From positions 1,252,501 through 1,316,500 of the forward strand of contig BSQZ01000011.1 in NCBI GenBank assembly GCA_033239005.1: a stretch of DNA of 64,000 nucleotides, read 5' to 3'. Positions within the stretch are counted from its first letter, which is position 1, and the number at the start of each line of letters is the position of its first letter. Positions 36,323 through 47,000 of the stretch are shown here, one piece after another. Source of the stretch: Lamellibrachia satsuma (lineage: Eukaryota; Annelida; Polychaeta; Sabellida; Siboglinidae). The translations under genes were made by a program, and so were the position numbers. The notes under the pieces were generated by a model, which worked only from the letters and a program-made list of their open reading frames with translations, was not told the DNA's origin and did not search any database.

Positions 36323-36338
36323 AGCATCGATTCCTAGG

Positions 36339-36431
36339 CTAGGGACGAGCTCATGAAAAATATCGTCGGTGTCGATGGTTTGTTCTGTCAGGGGTCCGAC
36401 GAAATCGACGATGCTGTTATCGAATCTGCAG
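36339..36431 (+). pseudogene. GRHPR copy C, 3' part of broken exon 1
   Basis: Homologous to the end of exon 1 in copies A and B (blocks like [22 protein letters not shown] and ESAG) and keeps the exon-end donor CTGCAG|GTGTGT. With 30801-31008 it forms one exon interrupted by the insertion. No exons 2 or 3 follow before copy A. Confidence 0.85.
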
Positions 36432-36606
36432 GTGTGTTGCTGTCATTGATACACAATGACATTGTTTTTTTTAAAACGACACTGCGTGGCTTAATAATTA
36501 TTTAGAATTAAGCAGTGTAGCCAGTAAGCAGAGCCCATTGGCATTGCGTTGGCTTTGCCTAGACTTCCAGTCAGTTTAAAAAAAATCAATTACAATTACA
36601 ATTCCG

Positions 36607-36608
<2 letters not shown>

Positions 36609-36694
<86 letters not shown>
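36609..36694. repeat. TA dinucleotide microsatellite
   Basis: About 43 TA units. More TA tracts, interspersed with GCGTAATTGTAATTGAT, follow at 37040-37210. Confidence 0.95.
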
Positions 36695-36697
<3 letters not shown>

Positions 36698-36713
36698 GCG
36701 TAATTGATATTTG

Positions 36714-37040
36714 TGGGGCGCGATAGCATACCGGTTAGAAGGCCGGACTCTCAATCGAGAGAACCCGGTTTCAAATCCCACTGCGGTCGCTTCGAACCTT
36801 TGGCAAGTTTGATCACCCCACGTTGCCACAGTTCACTCAGCTGTATAAATGAGTACCTGGCAATACAGACAGTGGTGGATATGTGAACGAATAACCTTCG
36901 CGCAGCAATTGCAGCGTGGCTGAATACTTCCCAAAGAAGTTGAGATTGCCTTGGAATGAACAGGTCTGCCAGGGGGTGAAGTGTAAAGCGCTTTGAGCAG
37001 TCCTATGGACCGGATACCGCGCTATATAAGAACATACCTT
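36714..37040 (+). mobile_element. tRNA-derived SINE, best-preserved copy
   Basis: The tRNA-like head has GATAGCATACCGGTTAGAAG (A box) and GGTTTCAAATCCC (B box). The body contains GTTTGATCACCCCACGTTG, AATGAGTACCTGGCAATACA and GGTCTGCCAGGGGGTGAAGT. The tail is AAAGCGCTTTGAGCAGTCC then CCGCGCTATATAAGAACAT. The 61803 copy shares head, body and tail. A GCGCTATATAA-like end is found in SINEs mobilised by some L2/CR1-type LINEs; that partner is inference. Confidence 0.85.
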
Positions 37041-37146
37041 TATATATATATATATAGGCGTAATTGTAATTGATAATGATATATATATATATATATATAT
37101 ATGCGTAATTGTAATTGATATATATATATATATGCGTAATTGTAAT

Positions 37147-37207
<61 letters not shown>

Positions 37208-37243
37208 TATAGGCGGAATTGTAATTGATTTGTTTGAAACTGA

Positions 37244-37523
37244 CTGGAATTGGAATTTGGAATTGACAAAACAGAACTGACCCCATGTCAGATTTATTAT
37301 AGTTTGTTTTTTCTTGGGGTTAACATACAAATGGCATGTTCTTAGTTTTAAAATATATTATTTGTTTAATGTATTTCGATGTTGTATTGTGCTAAAAATA
37401 TGACACGGAAAGTACCCACAAATGTGGAATCACCCTCATAATCATATGTAGGCCTATACATATCATATATACATACATACAGCTGACTGATCCGAGATCT
37501 CGAATTACTTAACCAAGGCTAAG

Positions 37524-37579
<56 letters not shown>

Positions 37580-38459
37580 CAGGTTTGTAATGAAAAACTT
37601 AAAAAATGGCATTCAGCCATTTGATATGTACTTTCTGCTGTGACACCTCTCCTGGATTTTTGCTAACCAGACATTTTGGACAGCCCTGTACAGTTGGATC
37701 GTTAATATGAGTTTTGAACAGTTTTCCCCTGTTTATATCAGTTGTGGTATCATTGATATTTCAACAAATTTACTGTAAACTTTGACTCTTCAACATCCTA
37801 ATCACCAACATGTATTCTCCATGGGGAAACGTTGAATTACTACAAAGGGCAAACCCTACAACCACATATAACAGCACTGTACAGGTGACCAGTGACCTAT
37901 TTAATTTGGGAAACTTGTGGGCTGAACATTAGGCTTGGATAAACAAGGGGCTGCATTCAAATGGGGCAGGCTTCCTCTCTCACCCAAAGGAAATTAGAAG
38001 GCAGGTGCCCTTAATTGGCAATCTCTGTAAATAAACCTTGCCCACTGGGAAAGAAATTGAGATAAGGCCTGAATGGTCTGACTTTGGTTTTACTGCCTAT
38101 TACAGTGACTTAGTATTTGTTTTTGATACAAATGCTTGATTATATTGTTCTTGTTCACAATGTTTCAATAGCAAAGTAGACAGTGTCTATGCTATAATGT
38201 CGACAGCTTTTACCACGCTGTTACCAGATTCAGGGTGACATACTACTTGCAGACAAATATGATTTTAATAGTAAATTTAAGGGTTAAAAATTAACAGCAT
38301 CACGTCAATAATTCCAACAAAATCAATTCCAATAAAAAAAATCAATTCCAATTCCAAACAAAAATCAATTCCAATTCCAACTAACTTTCAAAAATCAATT
38401 CCAGTTCTGGAATGGAATTGGCCCCATGCCTGTAACAAATAATAAAGTATCTGTATGTT
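37244..38459. other. Intergenic; TA/TG microsatellite and ATTCC-rich patch
   Basis: A TA then TG microsatellite lies at about 37527-37580. Several copies of TCAATTCCAATTCCA lie at 38310-38420, next to a GGAATTGGCCCCATGCCTG end. No gene was recognised. Confidence 0.5.
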
Positions 38460-38774
38460 TCAGTTAAATTAAGTTTATAATAAATTTTATTTCTGTTAAA
38501 ACATTTCACATGACTGGATATTTTAAGTCCACTCCAGCACACATCCAATTTTATTACAAATAAAAAGTTTATCTCATAATTAAATTAAGTATATGGTGTA
38601 GCAAATGGCAGCATCTGATGTGGGCAGGAAAAATGTCCACTTGGAGAATTGTAAAAAATCTGGCGTTAATAAAATTACAATTTTTTGCAGTTAATAATTA
38701 AAAGGGAAAGCTAAATTGTCTACTTTGTAACATGGTTCAATAACATTAAAAGCATGTGAATGATATTGCACATT

Positions 38775-40117
38775 AACTTATAAATTATTTTATAATGTAA
38801 AGTAATGGAATATTATGCAATCACTACAATGTCTCTGGGTGGTGGTGTGGCATAGATTAGATAATTAGCAAATAAAAAATTATACAGATTGTCCTCTCTA
38901 TTACAGTCTATTCCATCACATTTCAGTGATTTAAGGCTGCTCATGTCCACCCAGTAACATTATTGAGTGAACACATTCAGCATTTATTAACTCATACATA
39001 AATAATTCCATAATTTGACATTATTGACTTCACCTTCATCCCTTGACCAAGATGGTCATAGGGGTGCCATTCATACACAGTCCTCGCCAGCATTGTCTGT
39101 CCTCTGCTGTCCATAGCAGGGTCGGTAGGTCTTGATGTGTCCATTGTTACCCTCCAGGGTGCCTTACAGGTGGTTTTTGCAATGGTGTTCTGTCGACTGA
39201 TGTGGCCAAACCAGGAGAGCTTGTGTTGTTTCACTGTTGCCAACGAGGGCTGTTGCTTTCTAGCAAGGGAGCCCACTTGTTGTCTCACATATTCATTTGT
39301 CATGTGTTCGGTCATCTGAAGCATTTTGTTTCAAATACTTGTACGCGTCTCTCTGTTTCTGCTGTTAGAGTCCAGATCTCGCATCTGTAGAGGAGGATGG
39401 ATAAAGCGAGTGCTCTTTAGAGGTTGAGCATGGATTTAAAGCTGATGTTTCTGCTCTTCCAGATGGTGTTAAGTATTGACATAGCAGACTGTGCCACTGC
39501 AATCTTTATTTAAATTGAGGTGCCATCTTTGCTTAAGGTGGACCCAAGTTATACGGAAGAGTCTACTTCCTCAAGGTTCTAACCGTTTATCATGATGTTA
39601 ATGGGGGTGTTCAGGTTGGTACCGTTGACAAGTATTTTGCTTTTCTCTGAGCTGATTTCCATCCCATCAGCTCTTGCCTTTTCTTCCAGTCTGATAGTGA
39701 GGTCTTGAAGTTCACCCTCGCTGCCTCCCATGAGGTCAATATCATCCTCAAGATGAAGATTACAAATTGGCCTTCCACCAATAGATATGAAGGTGTTGAA
39801 GTCTTGGAGCATCTCCTGCATGATGTTCTCGAGGAATATGCAAAAGAGAACAGGCAAGAGTGGGCACCCCTGACGAACTTCTACAGTTATTCTGAAAAGT
39901 TTTCCAAGTGGGTTATTTAGAAGGACAGCACATCCGATCAGTTGGCGTTCAGTGCCTGTATGACTTGTATCCGATCTTTGTTGAAGTCGTTGTTTCTCAT
40001 GACTAGCCACAAGCTTTCGTGCACCGTACAGTCAAATGCCTTCTTAAAGTCAATGAAAATGTGGATCAGGTCTTTTTGGTGAAGCAGGTGTTATTGACTT
40101 ACTTGACTTTAAAAACA
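38775..40117 (-). mobile_element. Endonuclease-reverse transcriptase LINE fragment, only in block A
   Basis: Minus-strand pieces include the reverse transcriptase region 39579-39950: SAVLLNNPLG-like, FRITVEVRQGCPLLPVLF, IFLENIMQEMLQD, SIGGRPICNL and a mutated catalytic box LEDDIDLMGG in place of FADD. A C-terminal segment at 38992-39324 has RKQQPSLATVKQHKLSWFGH. The frame is broken between them and the 5' half is absent. Block B runs through this site without it (between about 52946 and 52962), so the insertion postdates the duplication or was lost from B. Confidence 0.8.
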
Positions 40118-40122
40118 CGTAT

Positions 40123-40283
40123 TGACCCCTCACTCTCCTCTGAGAAGCTGCACTCCTCCAGCCTGCTCTATTTATGGCATGCCACTCTGCTGTCAACAGT
40201 GGAAGCCCAGTATCATGTTTGATTTGATCACTCCACCTCTTCAGTGGCTTTCCTCTATTCCACTGTAATCTACAAGACAGCAT
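40123..40283 (-). mobile_element. C-terminal LINE tail remnant shared by both blocks
   Basis: Minus-strand RGKPLKRWSDQIKHDTGLPL, then EWHAINRAGWRSAASQRRVR, is the usual extreme C-terminus of an endonuclease-reverse transcriptase. The same remnant is at 52965-53111 in the same position relative to GRHPR exon 1, so it predates the duplication. Confidence 0.7.
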
Positions 40284-40572
40284 GCTATATAATTCACATG
40301 TTTTTATGTTGTGTTGTATTGTTCACTCCATCACACTACAAACATGTGGGCGTGCATGTTGGGGCTTGAACAAAATTTATTTAGACAGGTTTTAAATTAA
40401 GTCAATGTAGGGAGGCTATTCCATGGTTCAGCCACTCTAAAAACAATGCATTTTGCTCAAATTTGAGCTCTTTGTGTAAATAATTTAAGACTGTCTTTGT
40501 ACTTCACATACTGCAACAGTTCAGCATTATTTTGTCCAAGTAAGCAAAACACAATTCTGGCTCTCGGATGGA

Positions 40573-40669
40573 GGATTATGCTACGTTCCAGCGCGCTCGT
40601 ATTGATGGGAGTATTTATCATCATCTCGTATTCACGATAAATACGAGCGCACTGGAACGCAGCATCATC
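40573..40669. promoter_or_regulatory. 30-bp inverted repeat upstream of GRHPR copy A
   Basis: The left arm has GCTACGTTCCAGCGCGCTCG; the right arm, complementary, has CGAGCGCACTGGAACGCAGC. They are separated by about 37 bases, 100 bases before the start codon. Copy B keeps only the right arm (about 53134-53160). It may be a promoter hairpin or a MITE-like remnant. Confidence 0.6.
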
Positions 40670-40772
40670 GCGCCTGCCCGCTATCGCTACGACTGAGCGC
40701 CACCAGCTACATGCTGTCAGCGATTGTTTACAGTTAAGTAGTCAACAATAGCTCGCGGGAACATCCGTCAAC
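40670..40772 (+). promoter_or_regulatory. GRHPR copy A proximal promoter / 5' UTR
   Basis: A CpG-bearing, TATA-less stretch strongly conserved with 53155-53263 (shared words ACGACTGAGCGCCA, AGCTACATGCTGTCAGCGA, AGTTAAGTAGTCAACA). Conservation between copies suggests function, or simply recent duplication. Confidence 0.4.
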
Positions 40773-41088
40773 ATGCTTTTTCAGACGATTGCTACGAGAT
40801 CGGCGCTGAACGTGTGCAGAACGCCGATTAGCAGTGCATTTCGTTCGCCACGTCTGTCATACTTCATCTGTAGAAAAATGAGTAGCACAGGACGTCCAAA
40901 GGTGTATATCACCCGACAAGTGCAGCAGGAGGGCGTAGATATACTGAAAGAGCACTGCGACCTTACTCAATGGCACTCGAGCTGTCAGCCGGTTCCCCGG
41001 GACGAGCTCATGAAGAATATCGCTGGTGTCGATGGTTTGTTCTGTTTGTTGAGCGACAAAATCGACGATGCTGTTCTCGAAGCTGCAG
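40773..41088 (+). CDS. GRHPR: GRHPR-A exon 1
   Basis: Leader, then [20 protein letters not shown] and [20 protein letters not shown]. It ends GCTGCAG|GTGTGT in phase 1. Confidence 0.9.
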
Positions 41089-44000
41089 GTGTGTGTGACA
41101 GTGTGTATGTTGTTCAAGCACAACTACAGTGGTCAGTGTAGCTTTTAAATACGACACGTCATACTGCATGCTTTAATAATATTTTTTTAATTGGAAAGTA
41201 ATTACATGTAAAAGGGGGCATCTTATAAGAAAAAACTTATAAGGGGTGGCCTCATAATTGCAATCAGAAATACTGATTGTCACTGTTTTTGAAGGAATAT
41301 TGTTGAAAACCTGGGTCCCACTTATTGAAATTATGCCATTTTCAGCATCGTATCTACACTGACTACAGTCACTGATTCTGTGACAAAATATGAGGTTACA
41401 AAAATGTCTGAAACTATAAAATGTGATTCATGAATCATGGGTGGGAGAAGCCAAGTTTTCAATAAATCATATCTAAAAACTATACAGAGTTGAGTTTTGC
41501 ACATTCGGAGAGGGTCTGGCAAAATGTCCGAAAGTTAGGTGAGATGAGGTCTGAATTCAAATTTATTTTGCAAAATGTGAATGCACAACCCTGCACATAT
41601 TACATAGATCAAAGGTATGCAACCATGAATATAAAATATAACAAGGTTTCAATTTTTACTCATCAATTTATTCAAACATTAAAATATAAAAAATACTAAA
41701 AAGCACCAGAAATACAAAAGAAATGCAGAAATCCAAATAAACAGATTCAACTGATGTGACATAGCTAATAAGACACTACCACCATGCTTCCGATTTCTGA
41801 TATCCAAAATATTAATTTTATTTAGCATTAATCCCTGTTTCACTCATTATGTGGTGCCACCAGGACTGGGTCCAATTATGTAATTGTAATTGTAATTGAT
41901 TACAGCAAAATTGTAATTGATTATGGTTTCAAAATGTTGCTGTAATTGTAATTGTTATATTTTGTATAATTGAAAATTTATTTAAATTACAATCAATTAC
42001 AGTACGTTTCATATCACAAACTACCAGAACGAATTGTCAATAAAAATATAATTTAAGTCTCGCATGAGTTGAAAGTCAAAACTAATAATAACATATTATA
42101 TATTTATATTTAAGTCTCAGTATTCACTGTCTGGCGGGTACTGGTCAGTGGTGCTAGTGGTGGGTAGCCTTAGCAATTAGCCTTTTCAGTAAGTTGGTAA
42201 CAGCCAGGAAGCAATAAACAATGCACAGACATTGTCAGACAAAGGCTAAGCTGGTATTCAAACAACATGGAAAGACCTGTAGCTGGATATTGCTTCAGAA
42301 AATATCAGCTCAATGAAACATTGCAGAGATAGCAAGCCAATTACACCCCTTGTGTTGTGGTGGGTTGGAGACAGGTCAGGTGTCAAGGACTGTTTATATG
42401 GCCTCTCCCCTCATTCCCAACACAAAGCAAAGGGCAGACCAATTAAGAATATCAGCTTAGAGCAGGAGCTACAACCTCAAAGTAAACACATCATACCCTA
42501 TTATTAGTATTTTCCAAACAAAAATTTAAGAACTGCGCACAGATAAATGTCTGCATTGGAATATGTCCTGTAGGATTGTCTGGATATTGCATTGTATTTT
42601 TATATAATAAAAATATGTTTTAAATGGCTGTCTTTTTATTTAGTATAATTCAAAGTCACAATTCAACAAAATGTACAACCATTACCGTTATATTTGTTTA
42701 TCAAGTGTGTACAAAATATTGAAATTCAGCAAAATGCGCAAAAATACATAATTAACAAATGCAAAATATATTTGGTTCCGCATAATGTAATTGAAATTGA
42801 AACAGTGTAATTGATTTGGAAAATTATGACTATAATTGTAATTGAACATTTTTTTTTTATGTAATTGTAATTGATATAATTTCGTGTAATTGGACCCAGC
42901 CCTGGGTGCCACTACTGCTGGGATTAATTTGTTCCACAAAACATGGTGACAACCAAACCACCATCCACCAACATGTAATGCTATGTACATTTTGACTTTG
43001 AGAACTAATGCAACCACGCCTAAGAGTACAAACCTGGAGAACTGCTCTGTAGTTGTAAAAATATATTTTAAAAAATGCACCATGCATATCATGACATTGA
43101 ATTCTTGCATGTGCAGAAGCAAAGTTTAGTGGTGTTCAACAACAACAAATATTTATTTAGCTCAGTTGGAGGCCATGGTGAAAAATAACTTGGTATGACA
43201 TTTGTTGAACAGCCAAGATGGTACGACATTCTCTAGACTTGTCTGCCTTTTCTTTCTGCTGATTTTTTCATCTCATAGAGCTCTGGAGATTTTTTATGTG
43301 GCTACATGCTAACATAAAGACATTAATTATGTAATAATGTTGATTTCATTCAAATACATTTGTGTCATCTGACCACTTTTATTGATGTGGTCATCAACCT
43401 AAAATTAAGTTCACTTACCTTGGTACGTAAATTCATTATATATATATTATGTATATCATCTGCTTCCTTTTGTCCATTTTGGGGTGAGGCTACATCTCTT
43501 AGTCTATTCTGCCCTCTCAACTGTTAACCTCTGCCTTTTTGAGACTTCTCTTAACACTGTCCCTTCATCTTAATTGTAGTCTTTCTCTACCACACTCTTC
43601 TGTTGTCCATGTTCTCTTTGTCAATCTTTCCTCATCATTCTCTGTATGTGTCCTGCCCATCGCAGTCTGCTCCCCACTACCTTCACCTTCCACACTACCT
43701 TCATCCTCCCCACTACCTTCATCCTCCCCACTACCTTCATCCTCGGGCCCTGAAAATCCGTAGCCATTAAAAATTAATGATTCCGTTTTGTTTACCACTT
43801 TCATATAATCATGCTGGAGATGGATTTGTGTGGTTTGGTGGAGAGTGTTTTGGTGGAAATTTACCCCAAAGGGCAAAATTGTTGTCTTCGGTAATCCGGC
43901 TTTACTTCAAAAAAATTTCACCTCAATGTCCACCAGCTGATTTGATAAGTTTACTGTTCCACAACCAGGTCCAAACTTGAAGGTGATTGGGACTATGTCA

Positions 44001-47000
44001 GTTGGTTACGACCACATTGATATGGCTTCCTGCAAAAAGAGGAATATTGTCGTCGGCTACACACCCGAGGTCCTCACTGATGCAACAGCTGAACTTGCAG
44101 TAGCATTGTTGCTCGCCACATCTAGGAGGATAGTCGAAGGTATGATGACTCTTTCAGTTGGTTTATATTATTTTCATAAACATTTTATTCATAACGTAAA
44201 ACATTGTTTTTTTGATGAAAGATGAATGTTCTGGTTTCTTGGATTGTTGTAGTTGACATGTTATTTACCTCTCAAAAAACTGTTTGCATTCTCCAAATAT
44301 CTCGACTGACTCACTTGGCTTTCATAATCTTGGTCTGTGGCACTGCCATAGTGACATTAGTCCGCCGATGAAGTGACCCACGATATTCAGAGAATACAAA
44401 AAAGTGTCTTGAGAGGGAAATAACATGTCAAGTTCCGTGTTTGCTTCTTTTGTTAGAACTAATAACAAATATTTTATGTGATCACAAAATGCTTCCTTGG
44501 AATTAAAAATCAGTGTATGCAGAAAGTGCCTTATTTTAAACAGACAGAATCAAATTGCGTAATTTGCTCAAGGATTGGAAAGTCATTGAATCACTCAACT
44601 AACAAGATTGGCATCCAAAGCATAGACCCCGGATGGCAAATTGACAAGGATTCCATTGGCTTTTTAAGTGAATCTCATGAACTGTTGGCACACAGTGTTC
44701 AAAGGTCCTGTCATAGAAAAAGGTGTTTGGATGCTATCCCTGTTATTGTGTGTGTAGATGACACCTAGCGCTTTCAGACGACATATATAAATTTTCATAG
44801 GTGTGACTGATATTGTAGGCTTGTACGATTTAATAATCCATTTTGCACTAATTCGTTGTTTTTTCGGACTTTTTTCCAAACCTTTACCCACCGCTAAGAA
44901 CTGCGTGCTCATACGAATGTCACGATAAACCGGCAAAGTTCAAGGATTTCTATGGTACCAAAACTTAGACACTGAGCCCAAATGTGATCTTTCACTGATT
45001 TAATTTCCTTTGGCTAATTTTTCCTTCAGCCTCATGAATCAAAAAAGTAAAAAAAAAAGTAGGCTTGACAAATCTTATTAAAATATTGGCATATATAACC
45101 AGTATCAAGTCCCAAATGATCCTCCATATATACACTATGTAGATATAATGAAGAAATAATTATGAATTAAGTAGTGTTTGCACCAAAATAAAAAAGGACA
45201 TAAAGGTCAGTTGTGGCCAATAAAAGCTTCTTCCTCACGAATCCATTAAGAACACCCATAATTACAGAAGTCATTGTGATTAGTGACTGATATTTTATTA
45301 TAAGTAGGTACTTTGGGTAAGGCAGTGTAAAATGTCAATCCAGCCCGTTATAGTATACTGAAAGGACCACGAATAAGACACACAGTTGTATAACTGTGTG
45401 GCTTATTGCTTTTTAAACAAAGTCATACCACAAAAAAGTAGATACGCTACATACCGGATGCACCCAGCAACCATTATCGTAATAAAACCACAGGAACGAG
45501 CTTGTATTAAATGTCTCCTACATCTACTTGGTAGAGTAGACTTGGGAAAAGCAGGAGACACCAATAAAAGTGTTCAGAAATGATGCTGAGGAGCAACAGC
45601 CGTTGCTGTCCAACGTTGTTGGACAGCAAGACCAACAACGTTGTTGGACAGCAAGACCAACAACGTTGTTGGACAGCAAGACCAACAACGTTGTTGGACA
45701 GCAAGACCAACAACGTTGTTGGACAGCAAGACCAACAACTTTGTTGGACAGCAGGACCAACAGCTCTCAACAGTTGCCTTTTTCCTGAAAAATGGCCTTC
45801 CCAAAAAAATTTTACGAATACTTGTTAAAACTTAAAATAAGAGATATTATAATCAAAATACTGTGGATTTGTTTGGCTTTTATTTCTTGTTTACATGTCG
45901 GTGAACATAGGAGTTGGTGGTTTACAAATGTATGGCAATCTCCACAAAACCTTCAAAATACTACTGGAATCACTAGCCGAGCCTCTGTAGTTCGGCTGAA
46001 TTTGCTGCTGCACCCTCATCCTGATTTTATTCTGTCGTCCTATAATAACTGCCCTTGTAGCTGTAGCAACATGACAAATGGTCAAGGGCAGCTTGTCCTC
46101 CATCGTGTCTGGTTGACTTTTGTGTTTCTGGCTATTTTTGTCTGACGATTCATGTTTGCTACTTTTCACTGCACATTTAGTAGATTGGTTATGACAAACA
46201 AAATGACACTCCCATAATGCCCTATATTTACTAATACAACTTGATGATCGCAATGTTTGTATGCACGGTTTTCTTTTTATTGGTGGTATTCGAGAGGATG
46301 TCCTCTATTAAATATCTAGTGGTAAACTGTTGGCATAACCATCTCAGTACCTGACAAATATGAAAAATATAGTTAAAACTTTTCTAGATGTTTTGATAGC
46401 ACGAGTATATTGTCTATCAGTCATACTTATCAGATTATGATTATATATTAATTATATTATTAAACACATTGAAGGTAAATGTATTGCTTGGATTCACGAG
46501 GCAGAAGTAAGAAAAAACCTCAACAGTTATTGACTTACCACAGGGAATGTATTCGGACATAGTGGTCTATTTTCAAGACCCCCACCATGTCTACTTTATG
46601 TAACCAAAATATGAATATGGTATAAACCAATTCTTTTTACAAAGCTGAAAACATCACATGCCAACGGTTCATCAGATTCGACCACATGTATTATTTGTGC
46701 AACCTGCCTTGAGATGTTTATGATGCATGTTCTCAGGTGCGAGTGCGGTCAAGAATGGGCAGTGGGGATCATGGTCTCCATCGTGGATGTGTGGTCCTGG
46801 TCTACTCAACAGTACTGTAGGCATCGTCGGTCTTGGTAGGATCGGCTTGGCCATTGCGAAGCGCTTACGTCCATTCAGTGTCTCCCGAATACTGTACACG
46901 GGCCATCAGCCAAAAGACAGTGCGAAGGAGGTCTCTGCTGAATTCACCAACTTGGACACCCTGCTGGCTGAGTCAGACTTTGTCGTCGTCAGTTGTGCGA

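Larger units (their letters stand above)
31758..36323 (-). mobile_element. Mutator-like (MULE) DNA transposon with iterated terminal inverted repeats
   Basis: The left arm (31758-31885) starts AGTGATCTCGGCCTTTCGGG. The right arm (36195-36322) is its inverted complement over most of about 128 bases, down to AACACGAGGCC and ACTCTTAATTATGTATTGCA. Within the arms, GTGATCTCGGCC is repeated five or six times. The left arm is followed by a second partial copy at 31905-31990. Long arms plus a MULE-type coding segment inside (33598-34002, minus) support the Mutator superfamily. The element splits exon 1 of GRHPR copy C. The flanking CGATTCCT repeats fit an 8-10-bp target duplication, but the edges are blurred. 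Confidence 0.75.
36567..37243. mobile_element. Inverted-repeat element with CCAGTCAGTTT ends, hosting TA repeats and a SINE
   Basis: The left end CCAGTCAGTTTAAAAAAAAT with CAATTACAATT, and the right end with the complement (ATTGTAATTGATTTGTTTGA then AACTGACTGG), form inverted repeats of about 35 bases that run into CCGCC/GGCGG and then TA tracts. A SINE occupies the middle. No target duplication is evident and no coding sequence is seen. Confidence 0.5.
41089..43968 (+). other. GRHPR-A intron 1
   Basis: Contains the hAT-like MITE, an old LINE tail and an 18-bp minisatellite (listed). The rest aligns to intron 1 of copy B. Acceptor is CCACAACCAG. Confidence 0.8.

Noticed and set aside
36714..36800. 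Functional tRNA genes
   Set aside because: The tRNA-like heads at 10668, 36714 and 61803 are each followed by the same SINE body and tail.
45507..45835. Trp/Cys-rich small proteins
   Set aside because: All overlapping frames here translate the 25-bp minisatellite in a GRHPR intron.
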